64,000 nt of DNA from Saccharicrinis sp963677655. GTDB taxonomy: Bacteria; Bacteroidota; Bacteroidia; Bacteroidales; Marinilabiliaceae. The notes beneath the pieces were generated by a model that saw only the letters and a program-made list of their open reading frames with translations, was not told the origin of the DNA and made no database searches. The number at the start of each line of letters is the position of its first letter. Positions within the stretch are counted from its first letter, which is position 1. A program made the translations under genes and the position numbers. The stretch lies in NCBI GenBank assembly GCA_963677655.1, contig OY782088.1; one strand, given 5' to 3'. Shown here in pieces: positions 37,679 through 47,902 of this stretch.

Positions 37679-38494
37679 CTATTTATTATATATATGCACA
37701 TCTCTTTGTGGGAAAGGTATTGAAACCCCTTGCTTATCAAATTCTTTCTTAACCATTTCGTTCATATAAAAGTATACTTCCCAATAATCAGCACCTTTAG
37801 TCCAAACTCTTGTAGTTATATTAACAGAACTATCAGCTAACTCTCCCACTACAATAAATGGTGCCGGATCTTTAAATATTTTATCGTGACTGTCAATAAC
37901 CTGTTTAATTATTGACTTCGCTTTATCTATATCATCACCATAACCAATACCGAATGAAAAATCTACTCGTCGATCAGTTTCTCGTGAATAATTAATTAAA
38001 CTAGAAGTAGATAATCCTCCGTTCGGAATAAAAATAATTTTGTTATCCGGAGTTTTAAGAATAGTACTAAATATCTGTATTTCATTAACTGTTCCTTTAT
38101 AACCTTGTGCTTCGATAAAGTCTCCTTTTTTAAATGGTTTTAGAATTAGTAACATCACTCCACCTGCAAAATTCTGTAACGTTCCTGATAAAGCCATACC
38201 TACAGCTAAACCAGCAGCACCCAGAATTGCAATAAAAGAGGTCATTTGAATACCAATCATTGTCATTACACTAATAGCCAGTAAAATTTTTAGTGTATAA
38301 TTAAGCATCCCAACAAGGAAAGGCTGCAAAGTTTCATCAATGTGTTTAACCTGAAAAACCTTTTTAAGTGCACGTGTTACTTTTCCTATAACCCAAAAAC
38401 CTATTATCAGGGTTAGAATAGCTAGCACTAGTTGTCCTCCATAAGTAATAATATACTCTTTTGAAGAGGCTAATAATTCAGTAATTTGCTCCAT
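37679..38494 (-). CDS. mscS: small-conductance mechanosensitive channel
   Basis: The 271-residue protein has three N-terminal helices. The pore-lining helix contains the Gly/Ala pattern AAGLAVGMALSGTLQNFAGGVMLL, followed by the MscS beta domain (FKKGDFIEAQGYKGTVNEIQIFSTIL, then IPNGGLSTSSLINYS). It releases solutes on sudden osmotic downshift. Its length is close to E. coli MscS (286). Confidence 0.92.
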   Translation of the reverse strand: MEQITELLASSKEYIITYGGQLVLAILTLIIGFWVIGKVTRALKKVFQVKHIDETLQPFLVGMLNYTLKILLAISVMTMIGIQMTSFIAILGAAGLAVGMALSGTLQNFAGGVMLLILKPFKKGDFIEAQGYKGTVNEIQIFSTILKTPDNKIIFIPNGGLSTSSLINYSRETDRRVDFSFGIGYGDDIDKAKSIIKQVIDSHDKIFKDPAPFIVVGELADSSVNITTRVWTKGADYWEVYFYMNEMVKKEFDKQGVSIPFPQRDVHIYNK

Positions 38495-38721
38495 AATTTA
38501 AGATATTAAAGTTTAACATAGACAATACAAACAGATTAATAGATATCAACTTAAGTTCTATTTAATTTTAGAATTCAGGTTATTAAGTTTAAAAGTACAA
38601 TTAAATTTATTAAATATCTATACTAATGCATTTGCAAATTACTCTGTTTTGACGATAAAAGTCAAGTAATCAACACAACAATATCTATAATAAAACTTAA
38701 AACATCTAATTAACATAAACT

Positions 38722-39717
38722 TTATAGAGAATGTCTTTGTATTATGCTTGTTGGAACAAATTCATTAATTTTTTCATCATTTTCTACAAAATTTGCCATT
38801 TTTTTTCCCATCAAGGCAAAATCTGTAGAAACGACAGTTATCCCATCTTTAATATATTTCTTAGTAGGAGTTTCATTATATGATATAATACCAATTTCCT
38901 CACCTATTTTTAAATTTAAATCTGAAGTTAAGTCTAAAATTTTTGCAAGAGCACGATCACTAACAGTAAAGTACATCTGGCCTTTCTCAGGATGTATATC
39001 TTCCAGTTTCAATATAATTTCGTAGTCAAGACTCTTATCTTTACAAAATTGAATAAAAGTATCTACTGTAGCTTCAGGATGATTCGTATACTCAGGATAA
39101 ACAAAAAACATCTTAGAATATTTTCTTAGCTTATCTTCTACTTTTAAAAGATTATCATATACGGCCTGTCCAAAATCCTGACCTAAAAATGAACTTTTTT
39201 TCGGAACATTGATATTCCAGTCAATACATAATAACTTAGAAGGATCGATTGATGATAATGTTGATTTTACTTTATCATTATCAAAATTCATAATAATATA
39301 GTGACTGTACTTCCCTGCAGCATACCTTACAATATCTTCAAAAACTCTTGGATTATAATGATGAAAATGTACATCTACATTAATTCGACCAGGCAAAGAT
39401 GACCTAAAAGCACCATAAAGAACCTCTTTATATGCCTTTAATGTATCTAAAAATAAAAAAACACTAGAAGAATTGCTTGATACATAATATCCCTTATTGG
39501 GAACTGATTCTATTAGCTTTCTACTTTTAAGTTCTGTATAAGCCTTAAATACAGTATCTCGACTTAATCCGCATTTTGCACATAACTCATTTACAGAAGG
39601 AAGATTATCTCCAACCTCTAATTTATCACTTTTAACCGCTTCTTCAAAAGCATTAACTACTTGTAAAAACTTTGGAACTGCAGAACTTTCATCTATTATA
39701 GGAATAAATTCATTCAT
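38722..39717 (-). CDS. GntR-family regulator with periplasmic-binding-like effector domain
   Basis: The 331-residue protein has an N-terminal winged helix (DNLPSVNELCAKCGLSRDTVFKAYTELKSRKLIESVPNKGYYV, about 35-85) of the GntR type. A C-terminal domain resembling LacI-type sugar-binding proteins follows, with GEEIGIISYNETPTKKYIKDGITVVSTDF near the end. Such regulators control sugar catabolism genes in Bacteroidota. It is monocistronic, with no adjacent catabolic gene, so its target is unknown. Confidence 0.85.
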   Translation of the reverse strand: MNEFIPIIDESSAVPKFLQVVNAFEEAVKSDKLEVGDNLPSVNELCAKCGLSRDTVFKAYTELKSRKLIESVPNKGYYVSSNSSSVFLFLDTLKAYKEVLYGAFRSSLPGRINVDVHFHHYNPRVFEDIVRYAAGKYSHYIIMNFDNDKVKSTLSSIDPSKLLCIDWNINVPKKSSFLGQDFGQAVYDNLLKVEDKLRKYSKMFFVYPEYTNHPEATVDTFIQFCKDKSLDYEIILKLEDIHPEKGQMYFTVSDRALAKILDLTSDLNLKIGEEIGIISYNETPTKKYIKDGITVVSTDFALMGKKMANFVENDEKINEFVPTSIIQRHSL

Positions 39718-39817
39718 GGTAATTAATCTAATTTTACAGCTTTTACTGTATTAATTAATATTCAGATGCCCCCATCTAAAATAAATTGTTGCTTTTTACC
39801 TCTGAAGTATATCCTAA

Positions 39818-40909
39818 TTATTCATTTGTTAATTTCTTTGCCTCTTGCAATGAAATCCTTTTTCCATCTTTAAATGCAATAACAAAACAGTCCTTGACTT
39901 TTTGTTGTACATTATTAATTTGTTTACTAATATCGGTAAAAGTATCTGCTTCGCCAACAGCATATTTAAAATATTTACCATCTTGATATTCATAAAGATC
40001 ATCAAACTTTTTATATATTGATGTTCCTTCCTTTATTTTCCTTTTGCTGCTAGCCACCTGTATTCTATACAATACATTGTCAGTGGTTTTTTTTACAATA
40101 TTTTCTTTGACATCAAATTTATTTTTAGCTTCAAAAGTTTCTTTATAGTCTCTAAATGCTCTAAATATACCCGAGGCTAATAAAGCCTGACCTTCATTTG
40201 AAGTTAAATATTTTTCCTCATTAGAATTACTCAAAAAACCTAACTCTACTAACACACCTGGCATTGCAGTCTCTCTTAATACAAGAAAACCAGCTTGTTT
40301 TACTCCCCTATTTCTTCTTCCTACTCTATCACTAAATTGATGCTGAATCATATCAGCCATTTCTAAACTCTGATTCAAATAGATGTTTTGATACAATTCA
40401 AAAATAATATAAGACTCAGATAAATTAGGATCGAAATCTTCATATTTAGTTGAATAATCTTCTTCTAAAACAATTACTGAGTTCTCTTTTTTTGCAACTT
40501 CAAGATTGTCCTGAGTTCTGTGTAATCCTAGAGCAAACGTTTCCGTTCCGGTTATTTTTGGATTAGCAATATAATTTGCATGAATAGAAATAAAAAGATT
40601 TGCATCCGCTTTATTGGCAATTTGAGCTCTTTCTGAAAGAGGAACAAACACATCCTTTTTTCTGGTGTAAACAACTTCTACTTCAGGCATGTATTTTTCT
40701 ATGTAGTTGCCTAATTTTAGAGCTACAGCTAACACAACATCTTTTTCTTTAGCAAATTTACCATGGGCCCCTGGGTCTTTACCTCCATGTCCCGCATCAA
40801 TTACCACTTTTTTAAATTTCCCTGTACTTTGAGCAAGCAGAGGATTAAAAATAACAGCAACAAAAAGGATAAATATTAATGGGGTAATATATTTTAATGA
40901 TTTTTTCAT
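39818..40909 (-). CDS. N-acetylmuramoyl-L-alanine amidase (Amidase_3) with SPOR-like C-terminus
   Basis: The 363-residue exported protein has a signal peptide (to about LLAQ, residue 27). Its Amidase_3 domain keeps the zinc and catalytic residues: His41 (DAGHGG), Glu55, His110 (SIHAN) and Glu222 (VELGFLSN). The C-terminal part (YRIQVASSKRKIKEG to DCFVIAFKDGKRI) resembles a SPOR domain, which binds denuded peptidoglycan at division sites. It cleaves peptide stems from murein, probably in cell separation. It is divergent from the lptD-like gene across 462 bp. Confidence 0.9.
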   Translation of the reverse strand: MKKSLKYITPLIFILFVAVIFNPLLAQSTGKFKKVVIDAGHGGKDPGAHGKFAKEKDVVLAVALKLGNYIEKYMPEVEVVYTRKKDVFVPLSERAQIANKADANLFISIHANYIANPKITGTETFALGLHRTQDNLEVAKKENSVIVLEEDYSTKYEDFDPNLSESYIIFELYQNIYLNQSLEMADMIQHQFSDRVGRRNRGVKQAGFLVLRETAMPGVLVELGFLSNSNEEKYLTSNEGQALLASGIFRAFRDYKETFEAKNKFDVKENIVKKTTDNVLYRIQVASSKRKIKEGTSIYKKFDDLYEYQDGKYFKYAVGEADTFTDISKQINNVQQKVKDCFVIAFKDGKRISLQEAKKLTNE

Positions 40910-41371
40910 CTGCTTATTTTGTTTTATGCTCAGATGGAACTTTCAAATAAATTTAATAGTAACCTAGTGTATTAAATTACTTATTAAACTTGATTGTTTG
41001 TTTCATTCAAAATTTAAAAACTGTAATATTTTCAAATATTTCTCAAAAATAACTCTTGCACTTGAAATTACACACTTCTATCTAATAAAAATATTATAAA
41101 ATTTATAATTAAAATTGATTTTAATGAAATACTGGCAAATTATTTGATATGCATCAATTCAAAAGTTTTCTTACGTAAATATTAAAGTTATTAAACTATG
41201 TTCCAGGCAATTAAAACAAAACCAGCCATTTCCACATCCCTATTCAAATTTATATTTTATTTAATATCTCAATAAAAAAGTTGATACACGGGGTAATTTT
41301 AGAAATAAAAAGTTTCTATCATCATTTTTTATTTATTTTTGTCGCAATCTTGAAATTAAAGAACAAAAGCA
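40910..41371. promoter_or_regulatory. divergent region between amidase and LptD genes, with a -7 box
   Basis: This gap contains no ORF. TATTTTTG at 41334-41341 fits the Bacteroidota -7 box, 31 bp before the TTG start of the lptD-like gene. Nothing else was recognised. Confidence 0.45.
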
Positions 41372-44140
41372 TTGAATCATAATAAACGCCATACAAAACA
41401 AAGATTTTTCACAAAAGCGCTATTCATATTTATCATTCTGTTTTGCAGCCCTTTTAAGCATTTTTGTTTTGCTCAAAATACATCATCATTAGACACGATT
41501 CCTAGAGTTCAAAAAGATTCTATGTCCATTTCTCCTGATTCTACCTTGATAAATCCACCCAAAGAATCAAAAGGTTTAGGAATTGACGCAGATGTAGAAT
41601 ACACTGCAAAAGATTCCATTATAATGTCTATGGATGGTTCAAGAAAAGTATTTTTATACGGAGATGCAGAAGTAAAATACATGGACATTACACTTACAGC
41701 TGCTTGTATTGAATTAGACTTAGATAGTAGTTTAACATATGCATATGGTGTAGAGGATTCATTAGGAGTTGCAAGTGGCCTTCCTGTATTTACAGACAAG
41801 AGTGGTACTTATGAAATGAAGACCATTAAGTACAATTTTGAAAGTGAAAAGGCAATTATTGAACACGTTGTTACAGAACAGGGTGAAGGATATGTAGTTA
41901 GTGAATATGCTAAAAAAGCTCCTGATGATTCATTTTCTATTAAAGATGGTCATTATAGTACCTGTGATAATCATGACCACCCTCACTTTTATTTAAATTT
42001 AACAAAAGCAAAGGTTATTCCAGGAAAAAAAACAATCACAGGACCTGCTTATCTTGTTGTGGAAGATATTCCCTTGCCTGTAGGTATTCCTTTCGCTGTA
42101 ATTCCTAACACAAGTACTTATAGTTCTGGTATTATTATGCCATCATATGGAGAAGAAAGTAGTAGAGGTTTATTTTTACGTGATGGAGGTTATTATTGGG
42201 CAGCAAGTGATTATTTTGATTTAGCAGTCACCGGGGATTTATATGCAAATGAATCCTGGGGAGCAAGAGCAGCTTCTAAATATAAATTGAATTATAAATA
42301 CTCTGGAAATATAAATTTTCAATATATTGTAAATATAACAAGCGATAAAGATTTACCTGATTATGCCAAATCAAAAGATTTTTCACTGACATGGTCACAT
42401 CGTCAGGATTCAAAAGCTAATCCATATCAAACATTTTCTGCAAGTGTAAATTATTCTAGTAGTTCATATGATAGAAACAACGTATCCAGCATCATCAATG
42501 TTAACACACTAGCCCAAAGTACAAAAAGATCTAGTATATCATATAGCAGAAAATTTCCAAAGGCTCCATTTAATTTTTCTGCTAACATATTAGCGTCACA
42601 AAACACTAGTGACTCAACAGTTAGTTTCACATCTCCGGATCTTACATTAACAATGAATCGTATTTTTCCTTTTAAGAGTAAGAATAAAATTGGTTCAAAA
42701 GAGTCTTGGTATGAAAAAATAAGCCTTTCATATACAGGTAATGTTAAAAACTACATAAGTACTAAAGAAAGCGAACTAAATCAAAAGAAATTCCCTCAAG
42801 AATGGTCAAACGGAGCAAAACATTCTGTACCATTATCTTTAAATCTTAAATTTCTCAAATATTTCACTGTAACTCCATCTGTAAATTATACAGAACGTTG
42901 GTATACAAAATCTATAACAAAAGAATGGGATGAGGAAAACGAAGAAATTGTTGTAAAAGATACTACCAATGGATTTAACAGAGTTTATGATTATAGTTAT
43001 TCTGTAAGTACTTCAACTAAATTTTATACATTTTATACTCCCTGGAGAGCATTGTTTGGTGACAAAGTAGATAAAATTAGACATGTAATGACTCCTTCGA
43101 TGAGTATGTCTGCCCGTCCGGATTTTGGTAAAGAAAAGTATGGATATTATGACTGGTTTGAATATTATGATCCAGAACTAGATTCGATTATAAATTATGA
43201 ATACTCAAAATATGAAGGTTCATTATACGGAACACCAGGTAAAGGAAAATCAGGTTCATTAGGTCTTTCCCTGGGAAATACGCTTGAAATGAAAGTTAAA
43301 AGCGATAAGGATTCCACTGGTTATAAAAAAATAAAGATTCTGGAAAGTTTAAATTTTTCTACCTCACATAACTTCCTTGCCGACTCATTAAAATGGTCAA
43401 AAGTTAGCATGAGTGGAAGAACTAAAATATTTGGAACAAACATTAACTTTGGAGGAACTTTTGATCCTTATGCTCTTGATACTACTGCAACCGGAACAGT
43501 AAAACGAATCAATGCTTCCTTATGGAAGTCACAAAAGAAACTCGCTCGACTTGAGTCTGCCAACCTAAGTTTTGGTCTGTCATTTGGTTCTGAAAAATTA
43601 AAAAAATGGAGAGAAAAACGGAGTGGAACTACGGACGAGGAGTCTAGTGCCGATGAAAATACACCTCCAGACACCAATATGGATAACAACCCATTAGACA
43701 GAAGCGATAAATTACCTGATGCCTTTGCAAATAGCAGAGGGCAACAAGATTCTCAAATTGGAGAAGATGGCTATACAAAATTTGAATTTCCATGGAATTT
43801 ATCATTAAACTATAGTCTTCGATTAACAAATGGTGATTTTGACAAAAATAAGATGGCTTATAAGAAAAAAATAACTTCGAGTGTAAACTTTAGTGGTGAT
43901 TTTTCATTAACGCCTAAATGGAAGTTTTCTTTCTCTTCTGGTTATAGTTTTGATACTAAAGAAATTTCTCACACAAACTTAAGAGTTTCAAGAGATCTTC
44001 ATTGTTGGGGAATGAGTTTCAACTTAGTACCAGTTGGTAAATATAAATCTTACTTCTTTTCAATTAGTGTAAATTCTTCTTTACTTCAAGACTTAAAATA
44101 CGATAAAAGAAGTAGTGCAAGAGACAATCCTAACTTTTAG
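41372..44140 (+). CDS. LptD-like outer-membrane LPS-assembly protein
   Basis: The 922-residue protein has a signal peptide (KALFIFIILFCSPFKHFCFAQ). An OstA/LptA-like periplasmic domain follows (DGSRKVFLYGDAEVKYMDITLTAACIELDLDSS), then a large beta-barrel of the LptD_2 type seen in Bacteroidota. It would insert LPS into the outer leaflet. The frame has an upstream stop at 41357, and the first usable codon before the signal peptide is TTG at 41372, so a TTG start is likely. It is followed by ridA 57 bp downstream. Confidence 0.85.
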   Translation: MNHNKRHTKQRFFTKALFIFIILFCSPFKHFCFAQNTSSLDTIPRVQKDSMSISPDSTLINPPKESKGLGIDADVEYTAKDSIIMSMDGSRKVFLYGDAEVKYMDITLTAACIELDLDSSLTYAYGVEDSLGVASGLPVFTDKSGTYEMKTIKYNFESEKAIIEHVVTEQGEGYVVSEYAKKAPDDSFSIKDGHYSTCDNHDHPHFYLNLTKAKVIPGKKTITGPAYLVVEDIPLPVGIPFAVIPNTSTYSSGIIMPSYGEESSRGLFLRDGGYYWAASDYFDLAVTGDLYANESWGARAASKYKLNYKYSGNINFQYIVNITSDKDLPDYAKSKDFSLTWSHRQDSKANPYQTFSASVNYSSSSYDRNNVSSIINVNTLAQSTKRSSISYSRKFPKAPFNFSANILASQNTSDSTVSFTSPDLTLTMNRIFPFKSKNKIGSKESWYEKISLSYTGNVKNYISTKESELNQKKFPQEWSNGAKHSVPLSLNLKFLKYFTVTPSVNYTERWYTKSITKEWDEENEEIVVKDTTNGFNRVYDYSYSVSTSTKFYTFYTPWRALFGDKVDKIRHVMTPSMSMSARPDFGKEKYGYYDWFEYYDPELDSIINYEYSKYEGSLYGTPGKGKSGSLGLSLGNTLEMKVKSDKDSTGYKKIKILESLNFSTSHNFLADSLKWSKVSMSGRTKIFGTNINFGGTFDPYALDTTATGTVKRINASLWKSQKKLARLESANLSFGLSFGSEKLKKWREKRSGTTDEESSADENTPPDTNMDNNPLDRSDKLPDAFANSRGQQDSQIGEDGYTKFEFPWNLSLNYSLRLTNGDFDKNKMAYKKKITSSVNFSGDFSLTPKWKFSFSSGYSFDTKEISHTNLRVSRDLHCWGMSFNLVPVGKYKSYFFSISVNSSLLQDLKYDKRSSARDNPNF

Positions 44141-44197
44141 TATTTAATTATCATATTTTTATATTTATCCAAAACAAAAACATATAAAATTAATTCA

Positions 44198-44575
44198 ATG
44201 AAAAAAGTTATTAGTACACCCAATGCTCCAGCTGCAATTGGACCATACAGCCAAGCTATTGAATCAAACGGCACATTATATATTTCAGGACAAATTCCTA
44301 TTAATCCTGAAACAGGAAATATAGTTGAAGGCGGAATTAAGGAGCAAACAGAACAAGTTATGAAAAACATTGAAGCTATCTTAACTGAAGCCGGATATGA
44401 TTTTAGTAATGTTGTTAAGTCTACATGCCTACTTTCTGACATGTCTAATTTTAAAGACATGAATGAAATATATGGTAAGTATTATTCTGAAAATCCACCT
44501 GCAAGAGCTGCATTTGCCGTAAAAGAACTTCCCTTAAGTGTTTTAGTTGAGATTGAAACAATAGCATCAAAATAA
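44198..44575 (+). CDS. ridA: RidA family enamine/imine deaminase
   Basis: The 125-residue protein has the full family pattern: AIGPYSQAI near the N-terminus, ISGQIPINPETG, the conserved Arg in NPPARAAFAVKELP, and a C-terminal VEIETIA. It hydrolyses reactive 2-aminoacrylate-type intermediates in the cytosol as a trimer. It follows the lptD-like gene and ends at a good terminator. Confidence 0.95.
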   Translation: MKKVISTPNAPAAIGPYSQAIESNGTLYISGQIPINPETGNIVEGGIKEQTEQVMKNIEAILTEAGYDFSNVVKSTCLLSDMSNFKDMNEIYGKYYSENPPARAAFAVKELPLSVLVEIETIASK

Positions 44576-44602
44576 AAATACTTATATCGCATAAATTATA
44601 AC

Positions 44603-44629
44603 AAAGGCTTTATTTATAATAAAGCCTTT
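44603..44629 (+). terminator. intrinsic terminator after ridA
   Basis: A 10-bp stem (AAAGGCTTTA/TAAAGCCTTT) 27 bp past the stop codon is followed by T-rich sequence. Confidence 0.85.
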
Positions 44630-44670
44630 TGTATTTTTAGGCCTTCCTAAATCTAAAGAACTACATATTT

Positions 44671-45786
44671 ATGCGTACTAAATTATTTTTACTTCTAATA
44701 ATTGTATTATCATCTTGTTCAACCAACACAAAAAAAGCAAAAGAACCTATTCCTGTTTCCCTTGAAAAATTTAGCGACGGAATACATCACTGGAATTTGT
44801 TCTCTCAAAACTTTAACTACAATAGATTTTCTATTGACAGTTTAGAAGCCATTGGACGCAATTTTGTGAAATATCAAAATGCAGATGGAGGATGGCCCAA
44901 AAATATGGATTGGCTGGCTGATATTGACATTGATTCTTTAAAACAAACTTTATCTGATTATAAATTAACCAGCACTTTTGATAATGACAATACTCACCCA
45001 CAAATTGAGTTTCTATCAAAATTATATTACAACACTAACAATCCCATATTTAAAGAAAGTGCAAAAAAAGGTTTCCTGTACATTCTTAATACACAGCGTA
45101 TTTCAGGAGGATGGAGAGGTTGGGATGTTGATGCCATAACTTTTAATGACAATGTAATGACCGGCATCATGCATTTATTATTAGACATAAAAGAAAATAA
45201 ACCTCAATACCAATGGATATCTGATTCTTTAAAATCAAAGCTTTTGGTTGCAGAAGAAATAGCTTTAAAGTCAATTTTAAAATGTCAGATAGTTGTTGAC
45301 AATCAAAAGAAAGGTTGGTGCCAACAGCACAGTCATGATACTTTTAAACCTGTTAAAGCCAGAACATATGAATTACCGTCAATAGCTTCCAAGGAAACAA
45401 CTGAAATTATTAAACTTCTTATGAGGATGGCACAACCTAATGATTCCATCCACAAGGCAATAGAATCAGCAATTACGTGGCTTGAAAACTCAAAATTATA
45501 CAATATTAGAGTTAAGGAAATTCCAGTTCCCAAAGGCACATATGAAGGTGTTAATTTAGAAATAGACAGAATAGTAGTTAATGATTCAACTGCACGTCCA
45601 ATATGGGCTCGCTTTTATGAGATTGAAACTAACAAACCTTTTATGTGCACCAGGGCCGGCCAGAAAGTTTATTCTCTGGCAGAAGTTAATCCTGAACGCA
45701 GAGCTGGTTATGGATGGTATGGATATTGGCCTGCAGAACTATTAGCTCAAGATTATTCGATTTGGCTGAATAGTTTTAATAAGTAG
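44671..45786 (+). CDS. pectate lyase lipoprotein, PL10-like
   Basis: The 371-residue lipoprotein (lipobox LSSCS, Cys16) has the (alpha/alpha)3-type pattern of PL10 pectate lyases: YQNADGGWPKNMDW, STFDNDNTHPQIEFL, ITFNDNVM, WCQQHSHDTFKPVKARTYELPS, ARFYEI, and ERRAGYGWYGYWP. PL10 cleaves polygalacturonate by Ca2+-dependent beta-elimination. GGWRGWDVDAI replaces the more usual GGWPQFYP stretch and suggests a variant substrate. It stands alone, but the window's two GH28 enzymes act on the same kind of polymer. Confidence 0.85.
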   Translation: MRTKLFLLLIIVLSSCSTNTKKAKEPIPVSLEKFSDGIHHWNLFSQNFNYNRFSIDSLEAIGRNFVKYQNADGGWPKNMDWLADIDIDSLKQTLSDYKLTSTFDNDNTHPQIEFLSKLYYNTNNPIFKESAKKGFLYILNTQRISGGWRGWDVDAITFNDNVMTGIMHLLLDIKENKPQYQWISDSLKSKLLVAEEIALKSILKCQIVVDNQKKGWCQQHSHDTFKPVKARTYELPSIASKETTEIIKLLMRMAQPNDSIHKAIESAITWLENSKLYNIRVKEIPVPKGTYEGVNLEIDRIVVNDSTARPIWARFYEIETNKPFMCTRAGQKVYSLAEVNPERRAGYGWYGYWPAELLAQDYSIWLNSFNK

Positions 45787-45876
45787 TGTATAATCAATAT
45801 TCAAGATTTGCAGAAAAAACTTCAGGAACAAAGCTTGTCTAGATTAAAAATATAAAAGAATATTTGTTAACTGATT

Positions 45877-45899
45877 TAACAGGAGACATTCTCCTGTTA
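45877..45899. terminator. hairpin between convergent genes
   Basis: A perfect 10-bp stem (TAACAGGAGA/TCTCCTGTTA) with a CAT loop lies between the PL10-like gene and the SLC13-type gene, which run toward each other. The T-runs are weak. Confidence 0.6.
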
Positions 45900-45937
45900 C
45901 TGAAGTTTTATACATTTCTATGAATACTATCTGAAAT

Positions 45938-47716
45938 TTACAAATACATGTAATTTAAAATAAAAACAGTTACTATCATGTAAATTAAGGTCAAAGGCCA
46001 GCCTATTCTAAAGAAGTCTTTGAAAGTATACCCTCCAGGTCCATAAACCATAAGATTGGTCTGATAACCTATTGGAGTTAAAAAGTTAGCTGCTGCCGCA
46101 AACGAAACCACTAAAGCAAAAGGTAAAGGATTTAATCCTAAGGAATGCGCTGCAGTTAAAGATATTGGAAATATAATGGCAACTGCTGCTTTATTTGTTA
46201 TGTATGCAGCAAGAATTGTCGTAATTAAATAAATTCCCATCAGCACTGCAATCTTTCCAAATGGGAAAAGAATAGATATCATAAAATCTGCTATCATATC
46301 AGCTACTCCGGTTTTAATCATGGCAGTTCCCAAAGCCAAAGAAAGAGCAATAATTACGGCTAAATTGTAGTCTATACTTTTAGGTAAATCTTTAGCACTT
46401 ACAACACCCAAAATATTAATCACCACTAATACAACAAGTAACCCCATAAAAAGAGGAATTAAATTTAAGGCTGATAAAAATATAGCTAATAATGTTCCTC
46501 CAAATAAAGTCCAGATTTTATATCTCTCTGGTTTACGTACTTCTTTTACTTTTGAGATTAGATAAAAATCCATATCATCTGAAGACCTGGAGTTAAAATC
46601 ATCACCTGCTAATAACAGAATAACATCACCTGCTTTTAATTTAATTTCTTCAAGTTTTCCTGTAATCCTTTCTCCATTTCTGTGAATAGCCAACAGTACT
46701 GAATCATACTTACTGCGAAAGTTAATATCCCTAACCATCTTTGAAATAAGAGTACTGTTATGAGAAATCACAATTTCTACAACATCTGCTCTCTTCAATC
46801 TACTCATCATCCCAACAGATGGTAAACTTAAGTTACTTGTATCTGATAATAAATTAGCAATATCTTCACTTTCACCAGCAAATCGTAAAAGGTCACCTGA
46901 CTCAAGTACAAAATTCTTATCAAAAACCTGAAATGTATAATTCTTTCTTACAACTTCAGCTAAAAACAATCCTTTTGAATTACCTAAACCAGAATCTTCA
47001 ATAGTCCTGCCCGCTAACTTTGAATTCTTATTAACCTTAGCCTCTACCAAATATTTTCGTTCTGATCCGGAAATGCTTTTTGTTAGAATACTACGTTTAG
47101 GAAGTAATTTATCTCCAAAGAAAAATAAGTATAAAAAACCTATCACTAACATTGGAAATCCAACCCAAAAGAAATCAAACATATGCAAAGGTTCCATGTC
47201 CGGGAATATGGTTTGATCGATCACCATACCATTAACAATAAGGTTTGTTGATGTACCTATCAAAGTAACACACCCTCCTAATATGGCAGCATAAGATAAT
47301 GGTAATAATAATTTTGAAGGTGATATATTATTACGTTTACACCAATTATGAACATATGGCATCATAACTGCTACTAATGGCGTATTATTCAAAAAGGCAG
47401 AAAATCCACCAATCCATAACATAATCCGCGATAAGAATCCACGATACCCACTTTGCCGCGGAAATATTTTACTAAAGAATATTTCAATAACTGAAATTTG
47501 TCTAATTGCATCACCCAACAATAAAAGCATTATAACAACAGCAATTTGCTCATTAGCAAACCCTGCCAATAGTTCCTTTGGTGTTAAAACACCAAAAAAA
47601 CCCAATACCATAACTGCAACAAAAAAGGTAAATGCTGCTCCTAAGATTTCTTTATATAATGAGACAAGAATAAAGGCCAGTACAACAAATACTAAAATTA
47701 CATCAAAATGCGCCAT
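45938..47716 (-). CDS. SLC13/DASS-family anion permease with two RCK_C domains
   Basis: The 592-residue inner-membrane protein has a membrane half at each end with SLC13 features (FLNNTPLVAVMMPYVHNW, GTSTNLIVNGM, and near the C-terminus ITNKAAVAIIFPISL, LTPIGYQTNLMVYGPGGY). Two central cytosolic TrkA-C/RCK_C domains lie at about 210-300 and 315-375. Relatives import sulfate, phosphate or dicarboxylates with sodium. The substrate cannot be assigned. Confidence 0.88.
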   Translation of the reverse strand: MAHFDVILVFVVLAFILVSLYKEILGAAFTFFVAVMVLGFFGVLTPKELLAGFANEQIAVVIMLLLLGDAIRQISVIEIFFSKIFPRQSGYRGFLSRIMLWIGGFSAFLNNTPLVAVMMPYVHNWCKRNNISPSKLLLPLSYAAILGGCVTLIGTSTNLIVNGMVIDQTIFPDMEPLHMFDFFWVGFPMLVIGFLYLFFFGDKLLPKRSILTKSISGSERKYLVEAKVNKNSKLAGRTIEDSGLGNSKGLFLAEVVRKNYTFQVFDKNFVLESGDLLRFAGESEDIANLLSDTSNLSLPSVGMMSRLKRADVVEIVISHNSTLISKMVRDINFRSKYDSVLLAIHRNGERITGKLEEIKLKAGDVILLLAGDDFNSRSSDDMDFYLISKVKEVRKPERYKIWTLFGGTLLAIFLSALNLIPLFMGLLVVLVVINILGVVSAKDLPKSIDYNLAVIIALSLALGTAMIKTGVADMIADFMISILFPFGKIAVLMGIYLITTILAAYITNKAAVAIIFPISLTAAHSLGLNPLPFALVVSFAAAANFLTPIGYQTNLMVYGPGGYTFKDFFRIGWPLTLIYMIVTVFILNYMYL

Positions 47717-47849
47717 GTAAAGTTTAATCGATTTCTATTTCACTCAACAAAACAAAAATAGAAAAATCCTACATACTATAAGATATAAATATGAATTTTG
47801 ATTTAAGAAAACACCTATGTCATTATAATGACTTAGGCGGATACAAAAA

Positions 47850-47880
47850 AAGGCTATCTTCATAAATGGAAAATAGCCTT
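47850..47880 (-). terminator. terminator of the TonB receptor/repeat lipoprotein operon
   Basis: An AAGGCTAT/ATAGCCTT stem lies 23 bp past the lipoprotein stop codon. On the minus strand a run of seven T follows. Confidence 0.8.
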
Positions 47881-47902
47881 GGACTTTAGTATTTTAATTA
47901 TA

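Noticed and set aside
44137..44460. 107-codon open frame opposite ridA
   Set aside because: RidA on the plus strand is a full, well-conserved family member; the opposite frame is a shadow.
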